56,036 nt of DNA from an uncultured Prevotellaceae bacterium (GTDB taxonomy: Bacteria; Bacteroidota; Bacteroidia; Bacteroidales; Bacteroidaceae): NCBI GenBank assembly GCA_900317305.1, contig ONGG01000031.1:1-56036 (forward strand), read 5' to 3'. Numbering within the stretch: the first letter of the stretch is position 1; every line of letters begins with the position of its first letter. The position numbers and the translations under genes were made by a program. Positions 35,912 to 45,544 of this stretch are shown piece after piece. The notes below the pieces were generated by a model. That model was not told where the DNA came from, did no database searches, and saw only the letters and a program-made list of their open reading frames with translations.

Positions 35912-37522
35912 ATGTGTAAAATCAGATTGTGTATCATGGCTATTGCCATGCTTATGTCAGGAGAATTATTTGCAGGAGGAATACTAACCAACACCAATAC
36001 CAGCGTGGCATTCAACCGCAACTTCGCCCGCGACGGTGTGATAGCCATCGACGGTGTATACTCCAACCCCGCCGGCGTGTCGTTTATGCCTCTGGGCTGG
36101 CACTTCTCGCTCACCAACCAGAGCGTGAAGCAGACCCGCACCATCAAGAGCGGCATCACCGTTCCCGCTTTCCAGGGCACGCCCTTCTACCACCCCTTCT
36201 CGCTGAATGGTGGCGACGAGAACGGCATCAAGACCTTCGAGGGTGTGGCCACCGCCCCCATCCTTCCCTCCTTCCAACTTGCCCATGTGGGCGAGGACTG
36301 GACCCTCCAGGCCAGTTTCGCCATGGTTGGCGGTGGAGGCAAATGCACGTTCAACCACGGTCTGGGCTCCTTTGAGCGCACCATCTCGCTGTTGCCCGCC
36401 ATCATCGCGCAGACCAATGCCAAATACGCCCAGTTTCCCGAACTCGCCGGCGTGGGTCTCGGTCTGGGCACCACTACCCCCGGCTATTTTGTAGAGAGCT
36501 ACATCCATGGCCAGCAATACGTCTTCGGCCTGCAGTTGGGCGCCTCGTACAAGTTCAACGACCACTGGTCGGTGTATGGTGGTTTCCGCTTCAACTACGT
36601 GTACAACAAATATGAGGGAAACATCCGCAACATCAGCGTGAACATCGCCGGTGAGAACCAGAATCTCGCCAACTACGTGACCAACGCCATGCCGCAACTC
36701 ACCCAAGTGGCCACGATGCTGGCCGACAAGGCCAAGGGCTATGCCGCTGCCGCCCAGCAGCTGCAGGACATCGACCCAGCCCAGGCTGCCGCCGCTGCCG
36801 CTGCCGCCCAAAAATATGCAGAAGGCGCCCAGGGACTGGAGACCGTGGGCTCGCTCGAAGGACTTGTGGCCGACAAGAGTCTCGACTGCACGCAGCGAGG
36901 CTGGGCCATCTGCCCCATCATCGGTGTCGACTTCCGCTACGGCAAGCTCAACATTGGCGCACGTGTTGAGTTCACCACCCATTTCAACATCGAGAACGAC
37001 ACCAAGGTCGACGACACGGGTCTGTTTGCCGATGGCGTGAACACCCCTGGCGACATGCCCGGCATCGCCACCCTCGGAGCCCAGTATGAGATACTCCCCC
37101 AGCTCCGCGTGATGGCCGGCCTGCACTATTTCAACGACAAGAACGCCAAGATGGCCGACGACAAGCAGAAGCACCTGTCGCACAACACCTGGGAATGGAA
37201 CGTCGGTGTGGAATACGACCTGAACGACAAGATCATGCTGAGCTGCGGTGGCCAGAAGACCAACTATGGCCTTGGCGACGGCACTTTCCTCAACGACATG
37301 AGTTTTGTGACCAGCAGCTACTCCTTGGGATTGGGTGGAAGCATCAAGCTCACCGACAAAATCAAGTTCAATGTAGCCTACTTCCAGACGTTCTACGACA
37401 AGTTCAACAAGACCTACGATCAGACGTTCAGTGCCGCAGGCGAGAGCATCATGACCGAATGCACCGACCAGTTCACCCGCACCAACAAGGTGTTTGCCGT
37501 AGGAGTGGACGTAGATTTCTAA
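35912..37522 (+). CDS. OmpP1/FadL-family outer membrane transporter
   Basis: A 536-residue outer membrane beta-barrel, probably importing long-chain fatty acids or other hydrophobic compounds. A signal peptide ends near residue 21 (MSGELFAGG). The N-terminal hatch segment with FARDGVIAIDGVYSNPAGVSF carries the NPA(G/A) motif typical of FadL. Many alternating strands follow and the chain ends in an aromatic residue (VGVDVDF). An unusual helical Ala-rich segment at about residues 268-312 (with PAQAAAAAAAAQKYAEG) probably extends an extracellular or periplasmic loop. It is a single-gene unit convergent with priA. Confidence 0.88.
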   Translation: MCKIRLCIMAIAMLMSGELFAGGILTNTNTSVAFNRNFARDGVIAIDGVYSNPAGVSFMPLGWHFSLTNQSVKQTRTIKSGITVPAFQGTPFYHPFSLNGGDENGIKTFEGVATAPILPSFQLAHVGEDWTLQASFAMVGGGGKCTFNHGLGSFERTISLLPAIIAQTNAKYAQFPELAGVGLGLGTTTPGYFVESYIHGQQYVFGLQLGASYKFNDHWSVYGGFRFNYVYNKYEGNIRNISVNIAGENQNLANYVTNAMPQLTQVATMLADKAKGYAAAAQQLQDIDPAQAAAAAAAAQKYAEGAQGLETVGSLEGLVADKSLDCTQRGWAICPIIGVDFRYGKLNIGARVEFTTHFNIENDTKVDDTGLFADGVNTPGDMPGIATLGAQYEILPQLRVMAGLHYFNDKNAKMADDKQKHLSHNTWEWNVGVEYDLNDKIMLSCGGQKTNYGLGDGTFLNDMSFVTSSYSLGLGGSIKLTDKIKFNVAYFQTFYDKFNKTYDQTFSAAGESIMTECTDQFTRTNKVFAVGVDVDF

Positions 37523-37543
37523 AGATTTTCCTTTATGACCCGC

Positions 37544-39808
37544 CTACAAGGGGTCGACATCGTAAAAGATTTGCAGGGCAGCGAAACGTTTGTCCTGCAA
37601 AATTTTATTTTGTGCCAAACGCAAGCACTCACGCACCTTCTGCAGGTCGATGCCCAACTCGAGCTTGAGCACCAGTTTGCGAATGCTCATGGCTTTCACT
37701 CGGGCCACCACGGGCTTGTCGGGTCCGAGCACCCGTTCACCGAACCACTGCCGCAGATAGCCACTGAGCAGCAAGGCTCCCGACTCGGCCACCTGCTCGT
37801 CGCGGTGTTTCACGAAGGCGTTGACAATATGGCTGAAAGGCGGATACCTGAAGGTCTGACGCTCTTGCATCACCTCGTTGAACATCGCCTCATAATCGTG
37901 ATTCACCACATGACGGATAATGGGGTCGTCGGCATTCTTCGTCTGCAAGATCACCAAGCCCTGGCTGCCCTTGCGCCCCGACCGTCCGCTCACCTGGTCC
38001 ATGAGCATGAAGGCATGTTCCGTGGCCCGAAAGTCGGGATAATTGAGCAAGCTGTCGGCATTGAGGATACCCACCACGCTCACATGGTCGAAATCGAGTC
38101 CCTTGGTCACCATCTGCGTACCGATGAGCAAGTTGGTACGTCCCGACGAGAAGTCGTCGATGAGTCGGGCGTAGGCCGACTTGCTGCGGGTGGTGTCGAG
38201 GTCCATCCTCGCTATTCTCGCCTCGGGGAAGATGGTGGCAATCTCGTCTTCCACTTTTTCCGTTCCCACCCCGCGCCCCCTGATTTCCTTGCTCTCGCAG
38301 CAGGGGCATTTATCGGGCACACCGTAGGTATACCCACAATAGTGGCAAGTGAGCACGTTCATCGTCTTGTGGAGCGTGAGCGACACGTCGCAGTTCTTGC
38401 ATTTGGGCACCCATCCACACACCTTGCACTCCACCATGGGCGCAAATCCCCTGCGGTTCTGGAAGAGGATGGCCTGCTCACCCTGTTCAAGCGCCGTGCG
38501 CACGGCGCTGAGCAACCGGGGCGAGAAGGTGCCGCTCATCAGTTTGCGCCGCCTCAGGTCGGCGATGTCGACCACCTCGACATGAGGCAGTTGGATGTCG
38601 TTGAACCGGGTTGTCAGAGAGACGAGTCCATATTTCCCGTTCTTCGCGTTGCTATAACTCTCGAGTGATGGCGTGGCCGTGCCCAGGAGCGTCTTGGCAC
38701 CTGTCATGGACGCGAGCATGATGGCAGTGGAGCGGGCGTGGTAACGAGGCGACGGGTCTTGCTGCTTGAACGACGTCTCGTGCTCCTCGTCGACGATGAC
38801 GAGGCCAAGGCGCTGGAACGGCAGGAAGACAGCGCTACGAGCGCCAAGGATCACGTCGTAAGGATTGGCCGACAACTGTTTTCTCCAGATCTCCACCCGC
38901 TCGGCGTCGCTGTATTTGGAATGGTAGATACCCAACTTGTTGCCAAACACCCTGAGCAGGCGCTGGGTCATCTGTACGGTGAGCGCGATTTCGGGCAGCA
39001 GGTAGAGCACCTGCTTGTGCTCCTCGAGCATCTTGGCGATGAGATGGATATAGATCTCTGTCTTTCCGCTCGAAGTCACGCCATGGAGGAGCACCACGTT
39101 GCGTCGGAGAAACTGGAACAGGATATTGTTGTAGGCCTCTTGCTGCAGGGCATTGAGCCGCCTCATGTTCTCGGGGTGCGGGTCGCCACCATAGTTGAGC
39201 CTTCCCACCTCGCGCTCATAGGTGCAGAGGATTTGCCTGTCGATGAGGCTTTTCACCACCGAGGTCTTGCAGTGAGACGTATTAATCAGTTCGTCGCGAG
39301 AGATTTCCACGGGCGTCTCGGCACACACCTCCCCCTCGAGCGTGTCGTAGTGCGACAGTGCAAGGTAGTCGACCAGCACCTTTTGCTGTTGAGGTGCCCT
39401 GACGAGCATATTGAGTGCGATATGGAGCGCCTGCTCGTTGCGGAACTGTGGCGTAAGGGTAACGAAGGTCTCCATCCGCGGTTTGTAGCTCTCCTCTTTC
39501 AGTCCGGCAGGCAAGGCCGCCACATAGACATCGCCGAGAGGCGCCATATAGTAGTTGGCTATCCACTTCCAGAGGTCCATCTGCAAGTCGAGCACCATCG
39601 GAGTGGCATCGAGCACGCCCTCTATCTCCCGGCATTTGAAGTCGGGCTGGCGGTCGTGCAGAGCCGCTACCAGTGCGATGTACCTCTTCGACTTGCCCAG
39701 AGGCACCGACACCCTTGCCCCCACCCTCACTTGCTCTCTCCATTGCGGTGGCACGGCATAGGTGAAGACACCTTCGAGCGGTAAGGGTAGGATGACATCA
39801 GCGAACAT
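37544..39808 (-). CDS. priA: Primosomal protein N' (replication restart helicase)
   Basis: PriA recognises stalled forks and reloads the replisome. The ATG at 39808 gives 754 residues beginning MFADVILPLPLEGVFTYAV. It has the 3'-DNA-binding and winged-helix N-terminal domains, Walker A GVTSSGKTEIY (about residue 245), the DEEH box in VIVDEEHETSF, and the zinc-binding insert with CKVCGWVPKCKNCDVSL and CHYCGYTYG...CPCC, all eight cysteines present. The C-terminal helicase part (QMVTKGLDFDHV) is intact. It is 51 bp downstream of the small barrel gene, so it may be read from the T9SS transcript. Confidence 0.95.
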   Translation of the reverse strand: MFADVILPLPLEGVFTYAVPPQWREQVRVGARVSVPLGKSKRYIALVAALHDRQPDFKCREIEGVLDATPMVLDLQMDLWKWIANYYMAPLGDVYVAALPAGLKEESYKPRMETFVTLTPQFRNEQALHIALNMLVRAPQQQKVLVDYLALSHYDTLEGEVCAETPVEISRDELINTSHCKTSVVKSLIDRQILCTYEREVGRLNYGGDPHPENMRRLNALQQEAYNNILFQFLRRNVVLLHGVTSSGKTEIYIHLIAKMLEEHKQVLYLLPEIALTVQMTQRLLRVFGNKLGIYHSKYSDAERVEIWRKQLSANPYDVILGARSAVFLPFQRLGLVIVDEEHETSFKQQDPSPRYHARSTAIMLASMTGAKTLLGTATPSLESYSNAKNGKYGLVSLTTRFNDIQLPHVEVVDIADLRRRKLMSGTFSPRLLSAVRTALEQGEQAILFQNRRGFAPMVECKVCGWVPKCKNCDVSLTLHKTMNVLTCHYCGYTYGVPDKCPCCESKEIRGRGVGTEKVEDEIATIFPEARIARMDLDTTRSKSAYARLIDDFSSGRTNLLIGTQMVTKGLDFDHVSVVGILNADSLLNYPDFRATEHAFMLMDQVSGRSGRKGSQGLVILQTKNADDPIIRHVVNHDYEAMFNEVMQERQTFRYPPFSHIVNAFVKHRDEQVAESGALLLSGYLRQWFGERVLGPDKPVVARVKAMSIRKLVLKLELGIDLQKVRECLRLAQNKILQDKRFAALQIFYDVDPL

Positions 39809-39859
39809 AGAACAAAGGTTGGATAGAAAAAGACGGGGCACGAGTGCCCCGGAGTGTTT

Positions 39860-40483
39860 TTAGAAATAAACGGTCAATGCCAGCTGTCCGGCATTAGCCC
39901 TTGTCTTGAACGATTTCACGTCGTCGGCAACGCCCCTCATGGTCACCTCGGCCGTAGCCCCACACACCATGTTGTAGTTGACCGAGAGTTGCAGGCAATT
40001 CAGCAGGAGAATTCCCGCACCGGCATTGATGCTGAACGCCGAGTCCTTGAACTTCCAGGTGCGGGCGGCGTCGAGGATATGCTGGTCGTTGTCGAGGTTG
40101 AAGTCGAACTCCAGTCCGGCATAGACGAAGAGTTCGAGCGACGACCCTCTGAGGAAGTCGAGTTGCAGGTTGACCGGCACGGCCACCATCTTCGTCTTGA
40201 TCTCCACGGGGTCGGCCTCGCCCACCTTCACCTTTCGCTGGTCGTAGAGTCCCGACACATTCAGTCCAAACCCTACGGCAGGCACGATGGCAGGCAGGTT
40301 GATCTTCAGGGTCGGTCCGACAAAGAAGCCATTCTTGCCATCGCCCTTGAGGTCGAGTTTTCCAAATTTCCAATTGGTGTAGTTGTATCCGCCCTTCACG
40401 CCCAGGCGCACCTGTGCCGTGGCAGTGGTCCCCCACAGAGCGAGGACCAATGTCATCACGATTAAAAAGGATTTTCTTCGCAT
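39860..40483 (-). CDS. Outer membrane beta-barrel protein
   Basis: A 207-residue secreted barrel beginning MRRKSFLIVMTLVLALW, with the signal peptide cleaved near ATAQVRLG. The pattern GVKGGYNYTNW and GFFVGPTLKI is that of small 8-stranded PorT/OprD-like barrels (PF13568 type) of Bacteroidota, ending in an aromatic residue (LTVYF). No specific function can be assigned. It follows gldN by 11 bp and so is in the same operon as the type IX secretion genes, which suggests an accessory outer membrane role. It might be a PorT homologue, but I cannot show that. Confidence 0.8.
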   Translation of the reverse strand: MRRKSFLIVMTLVLALWGTTATAQVRLGVKGGYNYTNWKFGKLDLKGDGKNGFFVGPTLKINLPAIVPAVGFGLNVSGLYDQRKVKVGEADPVEIKTKMVAVPVNLQLDFLRGSSLELFVYAGLEFDFNLDNDQHILDAARTWKFKDSAFSINAGAGILLLNCLQLSVNYNMVCGATAEVTMRGVADDVKSFKTRANAGQLALTVYF

Positions 40484-40494
40484 AGCATGAATTC

Positions 40495-41535
40495 TTAGTG
40501 TCGCTCACGGCGAACCGACACCCTGGCGGCTCCCGACGATGAAGACGATGGCGAGCTGGAGCGTTTGCGCCTGGTCACCTTCTCCTCTCCGTCGTTGCCC
40601 GAGCGGCGGTTCTTCTTCACTTTCTTCGCCTTTGCCTCGGGCTGTGCCTTGGCAATGCTGTCGAGAGAATCTTTCTTGGCCTGGTTGCCGAAGATATTGC
40701 TTTCAAAGGCGAGCAGTTCCTTCTCAATACGCATCTGCTCGCGGGCCATGGCCGAGTCGTCGGGACAATATTGTGCCAGTGTGCGGCCCAGCATGTTGGT
40801 GGTCTTATAGATCTTGCCACTATATCGGTTGAGCGTGAAATAGTCGTCGGCGCTCATGGTGGCACTGTTGTTGATGTTGCTCGTCATGATGGTGTGCTTG
40901 CTGAGGAAAGGAGCCACATCGTCGTATTTCACCCAGAAGAGCGGGTATTTCGTAGCCCCCTCGCCGAAGTCGTCCTCCCTCATCATAATCGGACAAAGTG
41001 CGATGACCTTGCGGTGGAATGTCGACGTGCCTTGGTCGTAGTAGGCACTCTCTTTCAGGTAGTAGCCCTTCACCTCTCTCGAGGGGATATCACTGTTGTC
41101 GATACGCACCTTGCCATTGTTGCGCTCGTAGTAGATATGGTAGTTGTTGAGGAAGTTGAGCGGTTTCACCCGGGCCGAGTCGTCGAAGCTCTCGTTTCCG
41201 TCGAGCCTGTACTCATAGACCTTGATGTTGCCGTGCATCATCAGTTTGAAGAGGTAGGTGAAGAGGTTCATCTGCGTTCCCACAGGCTCCACAGGATAAT
41301 AGAGCCCCGCATTGGCATCATCCTCGAGGTTGAGTTCCCTGTAGATATCGCGGCGCCACACCACGTCTTCCGACATGGCCGCAGTGGTGGGGAATGCGAT
41401 CTGCGCCCTTGTGGTGATGTTGTTGGCATTCGACTTGGCCGCCTGCTGTGTGGCCTGGTTTCTGCGTGCCTGTGGCTGTGCGGTCACGCTCAGTGCCATG
41501 CATGCGGTGAGCAAGATGAATAATATGCGTCTCAT
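40495..41535 (-). CDS. gldN: Type IX secretion system protein GldN/PorN
   Basis: GldN/PorN is a periplasmic protein that forms the outer-membrane-associated ring with the lipoprotein GldK/PorK. The 346-residue product has a signal peptide (MRRILFILLTACMALSVTA) and the conserved core with DVVWRRDIYRELNLEDDAN and YPLFWVKYDD. The C-terminus from about residue 310 is a Lys/Arg/Ser-rich tail likely to be disordered. It follows gldM by 30 bp. Confidence 0.92.
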   Translation of the reverse strand: MRRILFILLTACMALSVTAQPQARRNQATQQAAKSNANNITTRAQIAFPTTAAMSEDVVWRRDIYRELNLEDDANAGLYYPVEPVGTQMNLFTYLFKLMMHGNIKVYEYRLDGNESFDDSARVKPLNFLNNYHIYYERNNGKVRIDNSDIPSREVKGYYLKESAYYDQGTSTFHRKVIALCPIMMREDDFGEGATKYPLFWVKYDDVAPFLSKHTIMTSNINNSATMSADDYFTLNRYSGKIYKTTNMLGRTLAQYCPDDSAMAREQMRIEKELLAFESNIFGNQAKKDSLDSIAKAQPEAKAKKVKKNRRSGNDGEEKVTRRKRSSSPSSSSSGAARVSVRRERH

Positions 41536-41565
41536 GATGAAGTAACTACGTTTCGTATATGGTTA

Positions 41566-43122
41566 TTAATTCACGATGACCTCCATGGCCTGTGGCAGTT
41601 TTCGGGTGATGCCATCAGGTCCTGTGGCGGTGACATTGGTGATGTAGAATCGTTTGTTGCGAGAGAGTTTGCGGAACGCTTCTTTCTGGCGGTCGGTGAA
41701 CGAGGCGCCGCTCGACGCCATAGGCACGGCATTACCCATATTGTCGTAGAACACGGTCTCGAAACTGAGCACCCGGAACTCGATGTCGAGCAGTCCGTCG
41801 TCGATGGCGGCCCTGAGCGAGGATACGCCCATGAGTGAAGCCTTTGCCAGTCGGCCTCCACGATACCTGTCGGTGCCGATGGAGATATAAGCCGTAGGAT
41901 CGGGCAACTTTCTCACATGGAACGTGGCTGTTCCCATCGTGCGGCTCTGTCCCTTGTCCGAACCCGTGACGGTGAAGGTGACATCCTGGCCCACGGCCGA
42001 CGGCACGGCGATGTAATGGCCGTTGCCCTGCGAGGTGAGCGAGCCCCCTGTCATGGAGAGCGACACCGAGTTTTGCGAGATACCCGCGCAAGTGACGCTG
42101 ATGGGGTTTTGGAATCCGGCATAAAGCACGTTCATCAGGTCGGCGGCGATGGTGGCTCCCGATGGAGGTGCGATGACGTTGTATTTCTGCTTGAACTCCC
42201 TTCGGATGATGTCGCCCTCGGCATTCTTCATGAGGATGTATCCGGCAAAGGAATGGTCGCCCACCCCACCTGCCGTGAGTGAGTAAGTGCCGTTTGAAGA
42301 ACTGATGCGCGAGCCATTGACATAAATCTCCGGCCGCTGGGTGGTATCGACGGCAGCCATGATGATGTTGGCGGTGAGCCGCTCGCCGGGATAGAGCGTG
42401 GTCTTGTCGGGCACGACGAAGGCCTCGAGCTTGTTCACCCGGATATCCTTTATGCCCACGTTGGCCACGAGCGAATGAAGCACCTCGCCCTCGGCATACC
42501 TCACGTCGTTCTGCAATTTGGAGAGCAGGGTGATGGCAGCCGAGACGGGCATGTCCTCAAACATATACTCCTGCCAGTTCTTACCCAGGGCGTTGGCCTT
42601 CTTCGGGGCCTCCGTAGAGAGGTTGCCGGCGATGATATCCTGCTTGCGGGGGTCGGTGACGAGTTGGAGTATCCGGTCGCGATAGGAGTCGATTGCTGCC
42701 TTGAGCAATTTCCCCTTCCCTGTTCCGGGTGCAAGCATGATGACGCTGGCCGCCTCGAGGTCGTCCTTGTTGATGATATCGCTGAGTTTGCCCTCTGGTC
42801 CGTCGGCCTCCTTGACGATGGCCTCCTTGAGTTCCTGCGCCAGGTTATAGAGCGAGTCGCTCATGTCTTTCACGCCGCGGGCCTTCTCGAACCACTCCCT
42901 CACCTTTGCCGGATTGCTCTTCATCTGCTCGTCGAGGTCGGCCAGCAATGCCAGGTTCTCTTTCGTGGAGTTCTGTGTGGAGCGGTTGAGGCTCTCCTCC
43001 ACGATGGAGAATCCGTTGAGCACCTCTGACGAGACGTTCAAGGCGAGCATGGCCATCAAGACGACGTACATGAGGTTGATCATCTTCTGGCGTGGTGAGA
43101 CAGGTCTTTTCTTTATTGCCAT
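41566..43122 (-). CDS. gldM: Type IX secretion system motor-stalk protein GldM/PorM
   Basis: GldM/PorM pairs with GldL/PorL in the inner membrane motor and reaches across the periplasm to transmit torque or force to the GldKN ring. The 518 residues begin MAIKKRPVSPRQKMINLMY; one membrane segment at about 15-32 (VVLMAMLALNVSSEVLNGF) carries the proton-path region, followed by a helical domain and several beta-sandwich periplasmic domains. Length matches homologues. It starts 45 bp after gldL. Confidence 0.94.
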   Translation of the reverse strand: MAIKKRPVSPRQKMINLMYVVLMAMLALNVSSEVLNGFSIVEESLNRSTQNSTKENLALLADLDEQMKSNPAKVREWFEKARGVKDMSDSLYNLAQELKEAIVKEADGPEGKLSDIINKDDLEAASVIMLAPGTGKGKLLKAAIDSYRDRILQLVTDPRKQDIIAGNLSTEAPKKANALGKNWQEYMFEDMPVSAAITLLSKLQNDVRYAEGEVLHSLVANVGIKDIRVNKLEAFVVPDKTTLYPGERLTANIIMAAVDTTQRPEIYVNGSRISSSNGTYSLTAGGVGDHSFAGYILMKNAEGDIIRREFKQKYNVIAPPSGATIAADLMNVLYAGFQNPISVTCAGISQNSVSLSMTGGSLTSQGNGHYIAVPSAVGQDVTFTVTGSDKGQSRTMGTATFHVRKLPDPTAYISIGTDRYRGGRLAKASLMGVSSLRAAIDDGLLDIEFRVLSFETVFYDNMGNAVPMASSGASFTDRQKEAFRKLSRNKRFYITNVTATGPDGITRKLPQAMEVIVN

Positions 43123-43167
43123 TTCTTGGTGTTGCTGTTGATAAGTAAGGAGACGACTGCCATGAAA

Positions 43168-44082
43168 TTACAGGTCGATGTTGGTGGGCTGTGTGGGAGG
43201 AGCCGGAGTGGCACCCCTCATGTTCACCGTCATGGCCTCTATCATGCGGGCATAGATCTTGTTGAGCTGCTCGATCTGCTGAGCCATCTTCTTGGTCTGG
43301 TCGTTGATCTGGTCGATGGTGCCAATCTGTTGGCTGGCCCCCTTGAGCTGCATCTCATAGACCTTGCAGATGCCCGTGAGGGTGCGGTTGAGGTTCTCCA
43401 TCTCCTCGGAGTCGCGTGTGAGACGGATGCTCTGCTCGTTGACCTTGCCCAGCATCTCGGTGAGCCGCTTGAGTTCCTCGACATAGTTCTCGGTGGCCTC
43501 GGCCATCTCAGGCGACACACGCTGCTGCTGTGTGACCCAGGCAGTGGTCGCGCCGCTGCCCTGGGGAGCGCCGCCGCCAATCACCAGTCCGTCGGGCTGT
43601 TGCCCCTCGGGCAGAGTGCCATCGGCCGCACCGGCCACCTGCACGCCATCGGCGGGCATTCCGCCGCCACCGATGATAATGGTTCCACCGCCATAGGCAG
43701 CGGCCATCTGTCCACCCTCCTGTCCTTCTCCGCCTAAGGCGTCCACGTTCTCGTCTGTCGCGCCCTCTACGCCCTGGGCTTCGAGCTCACCCTCGACGTT
43801 CTGCTGGTTCTCCACGCCATAGTGAGTGGAGAGGTCCATACCATCGGCCGTCTTGTCGAAGGGCCGGTCGAAAGCCGAGAGGAAGAACACCACCACCTCG
43901 GTGCCCATACCGATGAAGAGCATGAGGTTGGCGCCCTCGAGGTGGGTGAGTTTGAACAAAGTACCGAGAATCACGATAGATGCGCCCCAACTGTAGGCAT
44001 AGTTGAGGAAGGTCTGTCCTGGCACGCTGTCCATCCATTTCTGGAGCAGGTAGATGATATTGAACTTGCTGTATCTTGTCAT
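43168..44082 (-). CDS. gldL: Type IX secretion system motor protein GldL/PorL
   Basis: GldL/PorL forms the pentameric cytoplasmic-membrane ring of the proton-driven motor. The 304-residue product begins MTRYSKFNIIYLLQKWM. Two membrane segments lie at about residues 24-42 (AYSWGASIVILGTLFKL) and 50-68 (ANLMLFIGMGTEVVVFFLS), with the conserved membrane glutamate in MGTEVV. Then comes a Gly/Ala-rich linker (about 95-165) and a long coiled coil. The start at 44082 is 2 bp after the gldK stop. Confidence 0.94.
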   Translation of the reverse strand: MTRYSKFNIIYLLQKWMDSVPGQTFLNYAYSWGASIVILGTLFKLTHLEGANLMLFIGMGTEVVVFFLSAFDRPFDKTADGMDLSTHYGVENQQNVEGELEAQGVEGATDENVDALGGEGQEGGQMAAAYGGGTIIIGGGGMPADGVQVAGAADGTLPEGQQPDGLVIGGGAPQGSGATTAWVTQQQRVSPEMAEATENYVEELKRLTEMLGKVNEQSIRLTRDSEEMENLNRTLTGICKVYEMQLKGASQQIGTIDQINDQTKKMAQQIEQLNKIYARMIEAMTVNMRGATPAPPTQPTNIDL

Positions 44083-44084
44083 GG

Positions 44085-45539
44085 TTATTTCTTGCTTGAT
44101 TTCTGTTTCTGACTTGAAGAACTGGCCAGGCTTCTCACGCAGCGGAATCCGATGTAAGAGCGTGGTTGGTTCTGGTACTCCCATGTGCGCCATGCAGAGC
44201 GAATATACGACTCTGGATCTTTCCACGAGCCGCCCCTCACGCTCTTTTTCTTGAGCCGGTAGGGATCTTCCTTCGCAGCCTTGTAATCCAACTGCGGATT
44301 GAGGTCGTTCATGGCGTCGACTCCGGCCTCGGTATAGATGGTGCTGGTCCATTCGGCCACATTGCCGGCCATGTCGAAGAGTCCGTTGGAGTTGGCCGAG
44401 TAGATGCCCACCTTGCTGGTGATGAGGTTGCCGTCCTTGGTGTAGTTGCCCTTGTCGGGCTTGAAGTTGGCATAGAAGCATCCGTCGCCATTCTTCACGT
44501 CTTCGTTATCCCACGGGAATTCCGTACCGTCTTTTCCACGTGCGGCATACTCCCATTCGGCCTCGGTGGGCAGACGGTAGCGCTGCACATAGCGGGCCTC
44601 AGGACCGAGTCCCTTGAGCAAGTATTCGGTGCGCCACTGGCAGAAGGCGTTGGCCTGTTCCCAGGAGACGCCCACCACGGGATAGTCGTTATAGGTGGGG
44701 TTGCTGAAATAGTTGCGCAGGTACATCTCGTTGTCGGAGTTGCGGAAGTCGTTCACCCAGCAAGTGGTGTCGGGGTAGACGTTGACGATATAGGTATTGA
44801 GGAAGTCCCATGGTCCGGAGAGCGGACGGTTGAGGGTTTCCCTTACGATACGTCCCTCGTCGTCGATATAGGCCGTGTCTTTCGAGATCATCACAACCTC
44901 GTTGGGGTCGACCACCACGTCGGTATTGAGGTTGCGCTCGGCGGGATTGAGTCTGTTGCGGCGCAGCGCTGCCGTGGTGTAGTCATAGATCTCGTAACGG
45001 TAGTTGAGTTGGCTGGCGTCGAGCGATTTCTCGCCGGTGACGGGGTTGGTGACATAAAGGCTCTCGATGGCACGCTGCTCATCCTCGTTGGGCTTTCTGG
45101 GCAACGATTTTCTCCAGTCGAGATGTGGGGTGACGGGGTCGCCATTCTTGTCCTCCGTGATCTTATACGACTCATCGCCGCCGTAGGCGGGGTCGGCCAG
45201 TCGCTCTCTGAGGATGGAGTCTCTCACCCAGAACACGAACTGCTTGTATTTGGAGTTGGTCACCTCTGTCTCGTCCATCCAGAAACCGTCGACGGAGATT
45301 TCCTTCACGGGTGTCTCTTTTCCCCAGAGCGTGTCTTGCTGGTCGATACCCATTTTCAGGAATCCGCGTTTCACCATGGTCATTCCGAATGGCGCCGGTT
45401 CCTTGAAGGCTTTTCCTCCACCCACGCCAACTACCTCTCCACCTCTTCCAGAGGAGGCGGTGGAGCTGCCACCCATACATCCCGTGAGGGTGAGGAGGGT
45501 GCAGGCGCAAAGGGCAACAAAGCTATTTCTCATCTTCAT
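44085..45539 (-). CDS. gldK: Type IX secretion system lipoprotein GldK/PorK
   Basis: GldK/PorK is an outer membrane lipoprotein forming the large periplasmic ring with GldN. The 484 residues begin MKMRNSFVALCACTLLTLTGC, with a lipobox LTGC (C21). The formylglycine-generating-enzyme-like (sulfatase-modifying factor) domain is seen in YPVVGVSWEQANAFCQWR, RLPTEAEWEYAARG and RGGSWKDPESYIRSAWR through GFRCVRS. This fold is structural here. It starts 5 bp after the porP stop. Confidence 0.95.
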   Translation of the reverse strand: MKMRNSFVALCACTLLTLTGCMGGSSTASSGRGGEVVGVGGGKAFKEPAPFGMTMVKRGFLKMGIDQQDTLWGKETPVKEISVDGFWMDETEVTNSKYKQFVFWVRDSILRERLADPAYGGDESYKITEDKNGDPVTPHLDWRKSLPRKPNEDEQRAIESLYVTNPVTGEKSLDASQLNYRYEIYDYTTAALRRNRLNPAERNLNTDVVVDPNEVVMISKDTAYIDDEGRIVRETLNRPLSGPWDFLNTYIVNVYPDTTCWVNDFRNSDNEMYLRNYFSNPTYNDYPVVGVSWEQANAFCQWRTEYLLKGLGPEARYVQRYRLPTEAEWEYAARGKDGTEFPWDNEDVKNGDGCFYANFKPDKGNYTKDGNLITSKVGIYSANSNGLFDMAGNVAEWTSTIYTEAGVDAMNDLNPQLDYKAAKEDPYRLKKKSVRGGSWKDPESYIRSAWRTWEYQNQPRSYIGFRCVRSLASSSSQKQKSSKK

Positions 45540-45544
45540 ATTAA

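Noticed and set aside
43580-43800. The Gly/Ala-rich linker of GldL as an unusual insertion
   Set aside because: The overall length of 304 residues is close to that of PorL in related Bacteroidales, so a long linker before the coiled coil appears normal.
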